From contig NZ_VWMY01000005.1 in the NCBI RefSeq assembly GCF_008905045.1, positions 168,532 through 232,531 on the forward strand: 64,000 nt of DNA, written 5' to 3'. Of the stretch, positions 26,987 to 36,535 are shown one piece after another (the first letter of the stretch is position 1; each line of letters opens with the position of its first letter). The position numbers were made by a program, and so were the translations under genes. The stretch is from Streptomyces albicerus (lineage in GTDB: Bacteria > Actinomycetota > Actinomycetes > Streptomycetales > Streptomycetaceae). The notes under the pieces were generated by a model. That model made no database searches. It had not been told where the DNA came from and saw only the letters and a list, made by a program, of their open reading frames with translations.

Positions 26987-27772
26987 ATGCCAATTGAAGC
27001 GTCACTCATCAACCACAACGTGCCGCATTCCGCCCGGATCTGGAACTACTGGCTGGGCGGCAAGGACTGCTACGAGATCGACCGACAGGTCGGTGACCAG
27101 ATCGTCGAGGCCAACCCGGAGATCCTCGACATCGCCCGCGCCCAGCGGGCTTTCCTGGTGCGCACCGTGGAGTTCCTCGCCCGGGAGGCGGGCATCCGCC
27201 AGTTCCTTGACGTCGGCACGGGCCTGCCCACCGCCGACAACACCCACGAAGTCGCGCAGCGTATCGCCCCCGAGACGCGGATCGTCTACGTCGACAACGA
27301 CCCCATCGTGCTGGCCCACGCCGAGGCACTACTCGTCAGCACCCCTGACGGGGCCACGGACTACATCGACGCCGACGTCCGCGACCCCGAGACGATCCTG
27401 CGAAGTGCCGCCAAGACGCTGGACTTCACCCGGCCCATCGCCCTCGTGATGCTGGGCATCACCGCCCACATGACCGACGACAGCGCGTACGAGATCGTGG
27501 GACGCCTGGTGAACGCCCTGCCGTCCGGGAGCTACCTCGTGCTCTGCGACGACACCGAGGTGATCAATCCAGAGGCCATGCGCGAAATGATCAGGCAGTG
27601 GAACGAGGCGGGCGACAATCCGCGCATCAACCGCAGCCCGGAGCAGCTCGCCCGGTTCTTCGACGGCCTGGAGCTGCTCGACCCCGGTCTGGTGTCGGTG
27701 TCCCGGTGGCGTCCCACAACGGCAGACCTCCCGGAGGTCGACGACTTCGGGGGCGTGGGCCGCAAGGGCTAA
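26987..27772 (+). CDS. SAM-dependent methyltransferase (DUF574 family)
   Basis: A 261-residue member of the DUF574 methyltransferases that are greatly expanded in Streptomyces. Typical blocks are 'HSARIWNYWLGGKDCYEID' at the start, 'IRQFLDVGTGLPTADNTHE' as motif I and 'RIVYVDNDPIVLAHAEALL' as motif II. ATG 26987 has GGGGAG upstream. It resembles the gene at 31148. Substrates of this family are unknown. Confidence 0.9.
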   Translation: MPIEASLINHNVPHSARIWNYWLGGKDCYEIDRQVGDQIVEANPEILDIARAQRAFLVRTVEFLAREAGIRQFLDVGTGLPTADNTHEVAQRIAPETRIVYVDNDPIVLAHAEALLVSTPDGATDYIDADVRDPETILRSAAKTLDFTRPIALVMLGITAHMTDDSAYEIVGRLVNALPSGSYLVLCDDTEVINPEAMREMIRQWNEAGDNPRINRSPEQLARFFDGLELLDPGLVSVSRWRPTTADLPEVDDFGGVGRKG

Positions 27773-27791
27773 GCGCGGTCGTCGCTTCCCG

Positions 27792-28493
27792 TCAGGCTCC
27801 GGGACGGTAGTACGACGCGACGGCCGGCTGGCCGGTGTAGTTGGGGCCGGCGTGCGGGTCGGCGCCGAGGTAGGTGAAGGGCAGGGTGACGGAGCGGCCG
27901 CCCCGCAGGCTCAGGCGGTGGTGGCGGGCCGAGTACTGGAAGCCGGCGGCGCGCAGGGCCGCCAGGACCGGGCGGGAGGCGTCGCTGCCGTCGGGCCGGC
28001 GCAGCGTCGAGGGGTCGAGATGGGCGACCAGCAGGCCGGTGCCGGTGAGCCAGGAGGCGGCCCGCTCCAGCAGGGCGAGCCGGTCGCCGATGTAGTGCAG
28101 CCCGTGCACGCAGGTGATGAGGTCGTAGCGGCGTCCTGGAGACCACAGGCCGAGGTCCGCGGTGATGAGTTCGAGGCCGTCGGGCAGTGCTGTCCGCAGC
28201 ATGGGGCCGACCAGGTCCACACCGGTGATCGCTGCGTGTGGGAGTCGCTGTGCCGCCGCGCGGAGGGCGAGCCCTTCGCCGCTGCACAGGTCCAGCCAGG
28301 ACGGGGCGGGGCCGTGCTCGTGCAGGAAATCGGCGGGAGCGAAGCCGAGTTCGCGGGTGTAGCTGTTGACGCCCGTCAGGACCCGTTCGCGGTTCATGGT
28401 GCTGTTGGCCACCACGGAATGGCCGGACAGCTCCTCGTCCTTGATCAACTGGGGCGGCGGTTGGGTCGCTGTCGGCGAAGTACCGTCGATCAT
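27792..28493 (-). CDS. Class I SAM-dependent methyltransferase
   Basis: A 233-residue methyltransferase. 'SWLDLCSGEGLALRAAAQRL' is motif I, 'AITGVDLVGPM' motif II and 'RRYDLITCVHGLHYIGD' motif IV. The end 'YTGQPAVASYYRP' is typical of a common actinobacterial group. ATG 28493 was chosen because the frame upstream shows no homology-like composition. It converges with the DUF574 gene. The substrate is unknown. Confidence 0.82.
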   Translation of the reverse strand: MIDGTSPTATQPPPQLIKDEELSGHSVVANSTMNRERVLTGVNSYTRELGFAPADFLHEHGPAPSWLDLCSGEGLALRAAAQRLPHAAITGVDLVGPMLRTALPDGLELITADLGLWSPGRRYDLITCVHGLHYIGDRLALLERAASWLTGTGLLVAHLDPSTLRRPDGSDASRPVLAALRAAGFQYSARHHRLSLRGGRSVTLPFTYLGADPHAGPNYTGQPAVASYYRPGA

Positions 28494-28678
28494 CGCCCCA
28501 TTGTGCGGCACCGCGGCACCGCGGACGGGGCGAGGCGGACGCGTGCATGGTCGAGCAGCTCTGTGCGGTGGCATGCGGTTCGGAGTTTCCGTCGCGGAGA
28601 CGTGTGCGGCAACCTTTGGCCGAGCGGTGGCGACCAGTGGGTGAGGAGTTCCACGAACTGCCGAACGAAGGTCACCGC

Positions 28679-30079
28679 GTGAGTCCAAGAGCAGCCCTGC
28701 ACCGCCGGCCACGGAGCAGGAGAACCAACCGTCGCACCGTTCTGACCGGTGTGGCGGCCACCGCCCTGGTCGGGGGCGCGATCACCGGCGGAATACTGAT
28801 GACGGCATCGGCCTCCGGGCCGAGCGAGGGCACGTACCACCTGGTGAACGCCGCCGACGGGCAATGCCTCGCCGTGCCGTCCGCCGACACGGCGAGCGGC
28901 GTACAGCTGAACCAGGCGGCATGCGGCGGCGCCGCCGACCGGACCTGGCAACTGGTCGCAGCCGACGGCGGGTTCACCGTGCGGGCAGCGCACAGCGGAC
29001 TGTGCGCCGGGGTCAAGGACGCGTCGAGGTCGGCGGGCCAGGCAGTACAACAGCAGAACTGCGACGGCGGAACCTCGCAGGTCTGGAAGCTGAGGCACGT
29101 GAAGAACGCGTACCACTTGGTCAACGGCGAGAGCAGCAGGTGCCTGGACGTCAAGGCCCGTCGGGCGCAGCAGAACTCCTGCGACAAGATGGCCAGCAAG
29201 AGCTGGGAGCTCAAGGCGGTCAAGGGTTGGTCCTCGCCGTCCGCTTCGGCGTTGCCCTCAGCCTCGCGCTCGACGTCCTCTCCATCCTCGTCGCCCCCTC
29301 CCTCGGCGTCGGTGTCGGCGAGCAAGACCGCAGCCGCTTCCAAGTCCCCGAAGGCCACCGCCACGCCTTCGCCCCCGAGCGCTGCCCTCGGTTCCTGGCC
29401 CACCGCCACCGCGGGGAAGCCGGTGACCTCCACCATCACAGTCTCCGGGAGCTACGACGGCGGCCTGAAGCGTTTCTACGGCTCGGGCGCGCTCGGCGGC
29501 GACAGCCAGGACGAGGACCAGGACCCGGTCTTCGAACTCGCCGACGGAGCCACGCTGAAGAACGTCATCCTCGGCGCGCCGGCCGCCGACGGCGTGCACT
29601 GCCTGGGCAGCTGCACCCTGCAGAACGTGTGGTGGGAGGACGTGGGCGAGGACGCGGCCACCTTCAAGGGCACATCGCCCTCGGCCACGTACGTCGTCGC
29701 CGGTGGCGGCGCGAAGAAGGCGGACGACAAGGTCTTCCAGCACAACGGTGCCGGAACGCTGACCATCAAGAACTTCCAGGTCGCCGAGTTCGGCAAGCTC
29801 TACCGCTCGTGCGGCAACTGCGACACGCAGTACAAGCGCCACGTCGTGATCAACAACATCAGGGTGACCAGCCCCGGGAAGGTCCTGGTCGGCGTCAACG
29901 CCAACTACGGGGACACCGCCACCCTCTCCGGTGTGACGGTCGTCGGGGACGGCGGCAGGGAGATCACCATCTGCGAGCGCTTCCAGGGCAACACCACCGG
30001 CGCGGAGCCGGACAAGGTCGGCAGCGGCCCGGACGGCACGCACTGCCGCTACAGCGCATCGGGCATCGCCTACAGGTGA
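28679..30079 (+). CDS. Secreted pectate lyase with ricin-type lectin domain
   Basis: A 466-residue exported enzyme. An Arg-rich, possibly twin-arginine-like signal (TNRRTVLTGVAATALVGG) leads to a ricin B-like domain (about 45-175) with QxW-type repeats ('TWQLVAADGG', 'VWKLRHVKNA'). A Ser/Pro linker follows, then a PL3-type pectate lyase ('GATLKNVILGAPAADGVHCL', 'NVWWEDVGEDAATFKG'). GTG 28679 has GAAGG upstream. It would bind carbohydrate and cleave polygalacturonate outside the cell. Confidence 0.85.
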   Translation: MSPRAALHRRPRSRRTNRRTVLTGVAATALVGGAITGGILMTASASGPSEGTYHLVNAADGQCLAVPSADTASGVQLNQAACGGAADRTWQLVAADGGFTVRAAHSGLCAGVKDASRSAGQAVQQQNCDGGTSQVWKLRHVKNAYHLVNGESSRCLDVKARRAQQNSCDKMASKSWELKAVKGWSSPSASALPSASRSTSSPSSSPPPSASVSASKTAAASKSPKATATPSPPSAALGSWPTATAGKPVTSTITVSGSYDGGLKRFYGSGALGGDSQDEDQDPVFELADGATLKNVILGAPAADGVHCLGSCTLQNVWWEDVGEDAATFKGTSPSATYVVAGGGAKKADDKVFQHNGAGTLTIKNFQVAEFGKLYRSCGNCDTQYKRHVVINNIRVTSPGKVLVGVNANYGDTATLSGVTVVGDGGREITICERFQGNTTGAEPDKVGSGPDGTHCRYSASGIAYR

Positions 30080-30096
30080 CCCGACGACATCGTGAT

Positions 30097-30136
30097 GCGT
30101 GTCCTCGCTCGGAAGCGGTGCCGGGCCGGGACACGC
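30097..30136 (+). terminator. Hairpin after the pectate lyase gene
   Basis: GCGTGTCC (30097-30104) pairs with GGACACGC (30129-30136) around 24 bases, just beyond the stop codon. There is no T-run. Confidence 0.4.
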
Positions 30137-30170
30137 GGTCACGGTGTCGCGTCACGAGCTGTCGACTCCG

Positions 30171-30228
30171 CCGTGCGTCGACTGAGCCCTGCGTGCGTCG
30201 ACAGATCCCTGCGTGCGTTGACTCAGTC
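30171..30228. repeat. Three degenerate ~20-bp direct repeats
   Basis: The core TGCGTGCGTCGAC recurs with small changes three times (for example CCTGCGTGCGTCGAC and CCTGCGTGCGTTGAC). It lies in the intergenic space between convergent genes. The function is unknown. Confidence 0.6.
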
Positions 30229-30254
30229 TTGCGATGACGGCCGGTACCGGTGAC

Positions 30255-30725
30255 TCAGACGAGGCGGACGGGGATGCGGTGATCCGGCTGGCCGTCCTTG
30301 GCGAGGATGGAGTGGTCTTCAGCCACCGCGCGGTACAAGCGCAGGCCGGAGCCGTCTTGTACGTCGCCGACTGTCCATACCCTGCCTCCGTGCGCCACCG
30401 AGCGGCGGGAGAAGACCTCGATCGCGTTCTCCGCCTCCGGGCCGTCCACCGGCTCGGCGACGGCGGACATGTACACGCCTTGTCCGGTGCCGATCGGTAC
30501 CGACGAGTCGAAGACCGCGATGCCCACCTGGGGTCGCACCGCGATGTTGCGTGAATGGGTGGCCTGCGGCGAGGAGAGCCAGAAGAACTCGCGGCATTCC
30601 CGGTGAGCGAAGTACACCGGCGAGCTCCACGGCAGCCCCGCGCGGTCGGCGGTGGCGAGCACCAGGTACCTGTTCGTGTCGATGATGCCGCGTGCGATCT
30701 CGGCCGGCGTTCCACTGAACTGCAT
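30255..30725 (-). CDS. Pyridoxamine 5'-phosphate oxidase-like flavin protein
   Basis: A 156-residue split-barrel protein. 'ARGIIDTNRYLVLATADRAGLPWSSPVYFA' and 'CREFFWLSSPQATHSRNIAVRPQVGIAVFD' fit the PPOX family, which binds FMN or F420 and reduces or oxidises small molecules. CAGGAG precedes ATG 30725. It is 1 nt from the stop of the small frame upstream on the same strand. Confidence 0.88.
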   Translation of the reverse strand: MQFSGTPAEIARGIIDTNRYLVLATADRAGLPWSSPVYFAHRECREFFWLSSPQATHSRNIAVRPQVGIAVFDSSVPIGTGQGVYMSAVAEPVDGPEAENAIEVFSRRSVAHGGRVWTVGDVQDGSGLRLYRAVAEDHSILAKDGQPDHRIPVRLV

Positions 30726-30726
30726 G

Positions 30727-30918
30727 TCAACGGCTCCTGCGGTAGGTGAGCGTGAAGTCCTGCTTCCATGTGGTCGAGTCGTCGGTCGACGTCTCCCAGG
30801 CGCCACGGATGGTGTCGCCGTCGTCGCCGAGATGCCCGGTGAACCGCTGCCGGAACGCCAGCGGCGAAAAGTCCGGCGTCTCACGCAGGAGTCGCCACAC
30901 CCCGTCGGCGAAGCTCAT
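30727..30918 (-). pseudogene. C-terminal remnant of a ~150-residue protein
   Basis: A 63-codon frame encoding 'GVWRLLRETPDFSPLAFRQRFTG' and ending 'WETSTDDSTTWKQDFTLTYRR'. The ending resembles the last strands of a DUF1579/SRPBCC-like barrel protein, but the N-terminal part is missing and no ribosome site precedes its ATG. It could still be translated as a short protein coupled to the PPOX gene. Confidence 0.45.
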
Positions 30919-31147
30919 CGTCGATCGTCGACGCTCGTCGGAAGTAGTGACGACAGCGGGGAGAGAAACTCATCGATCCTGCCACGAGGGACGCCGATCC
31001 GGCGGACCTTTACACGGTGGCCGGTCCGTCGTGGATCCCGGAGGAGGTGACGGGGCGCAGGCCGGTGACTCCGTTGACTCCGCGGCGACCCGCAGCTGGG
31101 CCTCCCCTGGGGGGGGCGCCCGCGCCCTGCCGCAACCGCGGGACGCC

Positions 31148-31972
31148 CTACGGCTTTTTCGCCACGCCGCAGAACTGTGTCACGTCCACGATCTCGGCCT
31201 CTGTCGCGACCGGGCGCCAGCGCGAGCAGGAGACGACACCTGGCTCGAGCAGCTCCACACCGTCGAAGAACCCCAGCAGCTCCTCGCTGGTGCGCAGGGT
31301 CATCTGCGCCGAGCCCTGGCTGTTCCAGTAGCGCACCGCCTCCGTCATCGCCGCGCCGTCCACGTCGGTGGTGGGATGGGAGATCACCAGATAACTGCCG
31401 GACGGCACGGCGTCCAGGAGCCGGCGGACGACGGCCTGGGCCTGCTCGGTGTCGATGATGAAGTTCAGGACGCCGAGCAGATTGAGGGCGACCGCTCTGC
31501 TGAAGTCCAGGGTCTGGGCCGCGCGTTCCAGGATGGTGTCCGGGTCGTGCACGTCGGCGTCGATGTAGTCCGTGACCCCCTCGGGGGTACTGGTGAGCAG
31601 CGCATGGGCGTGGCTGAGAACGATGGGGTCGTTGTCCACGTAGACGATCCGGCAGGTCGGGTCGACCCGTTGTGCGACCTCGTGAGTGTTGTCGACGGTC
31701 GGCAGGCCTGTGCCGATGTCGAGGAACTGCCGAATGCCCACCTCACCGGCGAGGAGTTCCACGGCCCGTGTGAGGAACTGCCGGTCGGCCACGGCAGAGC
31801 GGGGCAGCCCCGGTACGAAACCCAGGATCTGGTCCCCGACTTCCTGGTCGACGGGGTAGTTGTCCTTGCCGCCCAGCCAGTAGTTCCAGATCCGGGCAGA
31901 GTGCGACACATCAGTGCGGAGCCGGGTCATCCGCGCGGAGCCTTCGTCGTGGGGCAGTGAAATATCTGACAT
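31148..31972 (-). CDS. SAM-dependent methyltransferase (DUF574 family), second copy
   Basis: A 274-residue DUF574 protein with the same blocks as the gene at 26987: 'HSARIWNYWLGGKDNYPVD', 'IRQFLDIGTGLPTVDNTHE' and 'RIVYVDNDPIVLSHAHALL'. AGGAG lies before ATG 31972. The two copies differ throughout, so they are paralogues rather than a recent duplication. The substrate is unknown. Confidence 0.9.
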   Translation of the reverse strand: MSDISLPHDEGSARMTRLRTDVSHSARIWNYWLGGKDNYPVDQEVGDQILGFVPGLPRSAVADRQFLTRAVELLAGEVGIRQFLDIGTGLPTVDNTHEVAQRVDPTCRIVYVDNDPIVLSHAHALLTSTPEGVTDYIDADVHDPDTILERAAQTLDFSRAVALNLLGVLNFIIDTEQAQAVVRRLLDAVPSGSYLVISHPTTDVDGAAMTEAVRYWNSQGSAQMTLRTSEELLGFFDGVELLEPGVVSCSRWRPVATEAEIVDVTQFCGVAKKP

Positions 31973-32162
31973 GCCTGGGGTCTCCTTTTGGCCACCACTG
32001 ATCAGTACGGTGCCCAACCTAGACGCCCACTGTCCTGCTTACATCCGCTTCGCCAACTACTGGGAGCAGACGCGTGGTTCACCCGGTGATGGCGTGGTGT
32101 ACGGGCCGTGTGATGCCTGCCGCGCCCACGGATACCGGCCGCTCGGAACCTCACCGGCACCG

Positions 32163-32310
32163 TCAGGGCGCCGCGGCCCAGTCGGCCACCATCGTGACAT
32201 CGGCCTGCTGGGGGAACAACAGCACGACGCCACTCGTGGCGATACCGGTGAGGACCAGGTGATCGATGTCGCCGGCCCGCAGGACCATGTCGAGGTGCGG
32301 CGCCGATCGC
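32163..32310 (-). pseudogene. Isochorismatase-family hydrolase remnant with internal deletion
   Basis: The frame 'LDMVLRAGDIDHLVLTGIATSGVVLL' matches the central part of cysteine hydrolases (isochorismatase family), but 'FPQQADVTMVADWAAAP' follows directly. In intact members about 45 residues separate these blocks, and the catalytic N-terminal part is also gone. The remaining frame opens further upstream at about 32366, without homology. Confidence 0.6.
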
Positions 32311-32352
32311 CTCGCGCAGGCGCGGCAGGGAGGCGGGACCGGGGTAACAGCA

Positions 32353-32382
32353 TGCCCCTTTGACACTCAGGCCAAAGGGGCA
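32353..32382 (-). terminator. Strong hairpin terminator of the monooxygenase gene
   Basis: TGCCCCTTTG (32353-32362) and its exact complement CAAAGGGGCA (32373-32382) surround ten bases. It sits 16 bp beyond the stop of the minus-strand ABM gene. Confidence 0.75.
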
Positions 32383-32398
32383 CGCTGCCTCACGAATC

Positions 32399-32725
32399 TC
32401 AACCCCGCTGCGGCTCAGCCTGCTGAATCACCTCGAAGGTCCACAGAGTCGAATCCGTCGCCGCCGGCTTCGGGCGCTGGCCTTCTCCGGTTCCGCCGCC
32501 GTGCGACGCCTGCGCGCGGCCGGACATCCAGTTCTGGAAATCCTCCTCGCTCCGCCAGCGGGTGTAGACGAGGTAGGTGTCGGTTCCTTCCACCGGACGG
32601 AGGAGTTCGAACCACTCGAAGCCGTCCGAGCCTTCCACCGCGCCCGCCCGAGCGGCGAACCGCTTCTCCAGGGTTTCGCGCTGGTCCTCAGGAACCGTAA
32701 GCACATTGATCTTTACGACGCTCAT
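32399..32725 (-). CDS. Antibiotic biosynthesis monooxygenase (ABM) family protein
   Basis: A 108-residue dimeric ferredoxin-like protein: 'VVKINVLTVPEDQRETLEKRFAAR' and 'YLVYTRWRSEEDFQNWMSGR'. ABM proteins include quinol monooxygenases and heme-degrading enzymes of the IsdG/MhuD kind; the Trp/Asn pattern in 'FQNWM' would suit a heme-degrading type but is not decisive. ATG 32725 and ATG 32734 are both possible. A 15-bp palindrome 19 bp before the start suggests repression. Confidence 0.85.
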   Translation of the reverse strand: MSVVKINVLTVPEDQRETLEKRFAARAGAVEGSDGFEWFELLRPVEGTDTYLVYTRWRSEEDFQNWMSGRAQASHGGGTGEGQRPKPAATDSTLWTFEVIQQAEPQRG

Positions 32726-32743
32726 GGTGCTCATTTTCCATGA

Positions 32744-32758
32744 GCGCTTGCTAAGCGC
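32744..32758. promoter_or_regulatory. Palindrome upstream of the ABM gene
   Basis: GCGCTT (32744-32749), three bases, AAGCGC (32753-32758): a perfect 6-3-6 palindrome in the leader of the ABM gene. It is of the size bound by TetR/MarR-type repressors; the regulator is unknown. Confidence 0.4.
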
Positions 32759-33026
32759 GCAGTAAGGGATGGCGGAAGTTCCGGCATGAACCACGGTCAG
32801 GGGAGGCTTTCACCGCTTGCCGGACGACCGCCGGGATCTTTTGGGCGGGGCCCGCTGTCCGCGTGCCGGATGGCCGCCTCGTGTGCCGGTTCTCCCGGAG
32901 CCTGGCCATGGTCGTCGTCGGACGGGTCCGCCGGAGGCTGCCGTGTGAGTGGCCCGGTTCACATGGCGCGACGCGGGCGTCGCCGACACCATGGTGTTCC
33001 TCACCGGCAGGCTGAAGGGATCGTTC

Positions 33027-36000
33027 ATGTTCCGCAAGGTGCTCGTCGCCAACCGCGGGGAGATCGCGATTCGCGCGTTCCGCGCCGGCTATGAACTGGG
33101 CGCGAGAACGATCGCCGTCTTCCCGCACGAGGACCGCAACTCACTGCACCGGCTGAAGGCCGACGAGGCGTACGAGATCGGCGAACCCGGGCATCCGGTG
33201 CGGGCCTACCTCTCCGTCGAGGAGATCATCCGCGCGGCCCGCCTGTCCGGCGCCGACGCCGTCTACCCGGGCTACGGGTTCTTGTCCGAGAACCCCGAGT
33301 TGGCCCGCGCCTGCGAGGAAGCGGGCATCACGTTCGTCGGTCCGAACGCGCAGACCCTCGAGCTGACCGGGAACAAGGCGCGCGCGGTGGCCGCCGCCCG
33401 CGCGGCCGGCGTACCCGTGCTCGGTTCCTCGGCGCCCTCCACCGACCTGGACGAACTCGTCCGCGCCGCCGACGACGTCGGCTTCCCGGTGTTCGTCAAG
33501 GCGGTCGCGGGCGGCGGCGGGCGCGGGATGCGGCGGGTCGAGGATCCCGCCGCGCTGCGCGAGTCCATCGAGGCGGCGTCCCGCGAGGCCGCGTCCGCGT
33601 TCGGCGACCCCACCGTCTTCCTGGAGAAGGCCGTCGTCGACCCCCGGCACATCGAGGTGCAGATCCTCGCCGACGGGCACGGCAACGTCATCCACCTCTT
33701 CGAGCGCGACTGCTCGGTGCAGCGCCGCCACCAGAAGGTGATCGAACTCGCCCCCGCCCCGAATCTCGACCCGGAGCTGCGGGAGCGGATCTGCGCCGAC
33801 GCGGTGGAGTTCGCCCGGCAGATCGGCTACCGCAACGCGGGCACCGTGGAGTTCCTCCTCGACCGCGACGGCAACCACGTCTTCATCGAGATGAACCCGC
33901 GCATCCAGGTCGAGCACACGGTGACCGAGGAGGTCACCGACGTCGACCTCGTACAGGCGCAGCTGCGGATCGCCGCCGGCGAGACGCTGGCCGACCTCGG
34001 GCTGTCGCAGGAGACCGTCGTCCTGCGCGGCGCCGCCCTGCAGTGCCGGATCACCACCGAGGACCCGGCCAACGGCTTCCGCCCGGACACCGGCAGGATC
34101 AGCGCCTACCGTTCGCCGGGCGGCTCCGGCATCCGCCTCGACGGCGGCACCACCCACGCCGGCACGGAGATCAGCGCGCACTTCGACTCGATGCTGGTCA
34201 AACTGACCTGCCGGGGCCGGGACTTCACGACCGCCGTCAACCGTGCCCGGCGTGCCGTGGCCGAGTTCCGCATCCGCGGCGTGTCCACGAACATCCCGTT
34301 CCTGCAAGCCGTTCTGGACGACCCGGACTTCCAGGCCGGACGGGTCACGACCTCGTTCATCGAGCAACGACCGCACCTGCTCACCTCGCGCCACTCCGCC
34401 GACCGCGGCACCAAGCTGCTCACCTACCTCGCCGATGTCACGGTGAACAGGCCGCACGGCGAGCGCCCCGAACTGATCGACCCCACGACCAAGCTGCCGC
34501 GCGTCACCGACACCGAGCCGCCCGCCGGGTCGAAGCAGCGGCTCACCCACCTCGGCCCGGAGGGCTTCGCACGGTGGCTGCGCGAGTCACCGGCCATCGG
34601 TGTCACCGACACCACGTTCCGCGACGCCCACCAGTCGCTGCTCGCCACCCGCGTCCGTACGAAGGACATGCTCGCCGTCGCCCCGGTGGTGGCGCAGAGC
34701 CTGCCGCAGCTGCTGTCCCTGGAGTGCTGGGGCGGCGCCACGTACGACGTCGCCCTGCGTTTCCTCGCCGAGGATCCCTGGGAGCGCCTGGCCGCCCTGC
34801 GCGAGGCCGTACCGAACATCTGCCTGCAGATGCTGCTGCGCGGCCGCAACACCGTGGGCTACACGCCGTACCCGACCGAGGTGACCGACGCCTTCGTCCA
34901 GGAGGCCGCTGCCACCGGCATCGACATCTTCCGGATCTTCGACGCGCTGAACGACGTCGGGCAGATGCGGCCCGCCATCGAGGCCGTACGGGAGACCGGA
35001 ACGGCCGTCGCCGAGGTCGCCCTGTGCTACACCTCGGACCTCTCCGATCCGTCGGAGCGGCTGTACACCCTGGACTACTACCTGCGCCTGGCCGAGCAGA
35101 TCGTGGACGCGGGCGCCCACGTCCTGGCCGTCAAGGACATGGCGGGTCTGCTCCGCGCTCCGGCCGCCGCGACGCTCGTCTCCGCGCTGCGCAGGGAATT
35201 CGACCTCCCCGTCCACATCCACACCCACGACACCGCGGGCGGGCAGCTCGCCACCTACCTCGCGGCGGTGCAGGCCGGCGCGGACGCGGTGGACGGCGCG
35301 GTGGCGTCCATGGCGGGTACCACCTCCCAGCCGTCACTGACGGCGATCGTGGCCGCGACCGACCACTCCGAACGGCCGACCGGGCTCGACCTGAGGGCGG
35401 TCGGGGACCTGGAGCCGTACTGGGAGAGCGTCCGGAAGGTGTACGCGCCGTTCGAGGCGGGCCTGAGCTCGCCGACCGGGCGCGTCTACCACCACGAGAT
35501 CCCCGGCGGACAGCTCTCCAACCTGCGGACCCAGGCGATCGCGCTCGGTCTCGGCGACCGTTTCGAGGAGATCGAGGCGATGTACGCCGCCGCGGACGGC
35601 ATCCTGGGCCACCTGGTGAAGGTCACCCCGTCGTCGAAGGTGGTCGGCGATCTCGCTCTGCACCTGGTCGGCGCCGGGGTCGCACCCGAGGACTTCGAGG
35701 CGACGCCCGGCAGGTTCGACATCCCCGACTCCGTCATCGGCTTCCTGCGCGGCGAACTGGGCAACCCGCCCGGCGGCTGGCCGGAACCCTTCCGCACCAA
35801 GGCGCTGGAAGGCCGAGCCGACCCGAAGCCCATGCAGGAACTGACCGCCGAGGACCGTGCGGGACTGGAGAAGGACCGGCGCGGCACGCTCAACCGGCTG
35901 CTGTTTCCGGGGCCGACGCGGGACTACGAGACCCACCGTCAGACCTACGGCGACACCAGCGTCCTGGACAGCAAGGACTTCTTCTTCGGGCTGCGTCCCG

Positions 36001-36401
36001 GGAAGGAGTACGCGGTCGACCTCGAACCCGGCGTACGGCTCCTCATCGAGCTGGAGGCCATCGGCGAGGCCGACGAGCGCGGCATGCGCACCGTGATGTC
36101 CACCCTCAACGGCCAGCTGCGGCCCATCCCGGTACGCGACACCGCGGTCGCGTCCGACATCCCGGCGACCGAGAAGGCCGACCGGGCCAACCCCGGTCAT
36201 GTCGCCGCGCCCTTCGCCGGAGTGGTGACGCTCGCGGTCGCCGAGGGCGACGAGGTGGCGGCCGGTACCACGGTGGCCACCATCGAGGCGATGAAGATGG
36301 AAGCCGCGATCACCGCCGCGAAGACCGGGAAGGTGTCCCGGCTGGCCATCAACCGGATCCAGCAGGTGGAAGGCGGCGATCTCCTCGTCGAGATTGCGTG
36401 A
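33027..36401 (+). CDS. pyc: Pyruvate carboxylase
   Basis: A 1124-residue biotin enzyme turning pyruvate into oxaloacetate. The biotin carboxylase domain (1-450) begins 'MFRKVLVANRGEIAIRAFRA' and has the ATP loop 'AGGGGRGMRRV'. The carboxyltransferase domain (about 525-800) has 'TDTTFRDAHQSLLATRVR' and the metal-binding 'HIHTHDTAGG'. The biotin carrier domain ends the chain, with Lys1090 in 'EAMKMEA'. ATG 33027 has GAAGGGA upstream. The protein is full length and complete. It stands alone. Confidence 0.97.
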   Translation: MFRKVLVANRGEIAIRAFRAGYELGARTIAVFPHEDRNSLHRLKADEAYEIGEPGHPVRAYLSVEEIIRAARLSGADAVYPGYGFLSENPELARACEEAGITFVGPNAQTLELTGNKARAVAAARAAGVPVLGSSAPSTDLDELVRAADDVGFPVFVKAVAGGGGRGMRRVEDPAALRESIEAASREAASAFGDPTVFLEKAVVDPRHIEVQILADGHGNVIHLFERDCSVQRRHQKVIELAPAPNLDPELRERICADAVEFARQIGYRNAGTVEFLLDRDGNHVFIEMNPRIQVEHTVTEEVTDVDLVQAQLRIAAGETLADLGLSQETVVLRGAALQCRITTEDPANGFRPDTGRISAYRSPGGSGIRLDGGTTHAGTEISAHFDSMLVKLTCRGRDFTTAVNRARRAVAEFRIRGVSTNIPFLQAVLDDPDFQAGRVTTSFIEQRPHLLTSRHSADRGTKLLTYLADVTVNRPHGERPELIDPTTKLPRVTDTEPPAGSKQRLTHLGPEGFARWLRESPAIGVTDTTFRDAHQSLLATRVRTKDMLAVAPVVAQSLPQLLSLECWGGATYDVALRFLAEDPWERLAALREAVPNICLQMLLRGRNTVGYTPYPTEVTDAFVQEAAATGIDIFRIFDALNDVGQMRPAIEAVRETGTAVAEVALCYTSDLSDPSERLYTLDYYLRLAEQIVDAGAHVLAVKDMAGLLRAPAAATLVSALRREFDLPVHIHTHDTAGGQLATYLAAVQAGADAVDGAVASMAGTTSQPSLTAIVAATDHSERPTGLDLRAVGDLEPYWESVRKVYAPFEAGLSSPTGRVYHHEIPGGQLSNLRTQAIALGLGDRFEEIEAMYAAADGILGHLVKVTPSSKVVGDLALHLVGAGVAPEDFEATPGRFDIPDSVIGFLRGELGNPPGGWPEPFRTKALEGRADPKPMQELTAEDRAGLEKDRRGTLNRLLFPGPTRDYETHRQTYGDTSVLDSKDFFFGLRPGKEYAVDLEPGVRLLIELEAIGEADERGMRTVMSTLNGQLRPIPVRDTAVASDIPATEKADRANPGHVAAPFAGVVTLAVAEGDEVAAGTTVATIEAMKMEAAITAAKTGKVSRLAINRIQQVEGGDLLVEIA

Positions 36402-36535
36402 ACCGACGTCGTGACGCATGTCGGCTCTCTTGACGGCCAGTTGGTCTAGTCCTACCGTCCAGGCAGCCGTTCAAAAAGGCAGTCATCGTTCATGTCCGTG
36501 AATGATGGCGATCCCCCCACACCCAGGGAGCCGAC

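Noticed and set aside
34043..36433. A 796-codon plus-strand frame inside pyruvate carboxylase
   Set aside because: It is in another frame of a fully conserved pyc gene and is compositionally biased.
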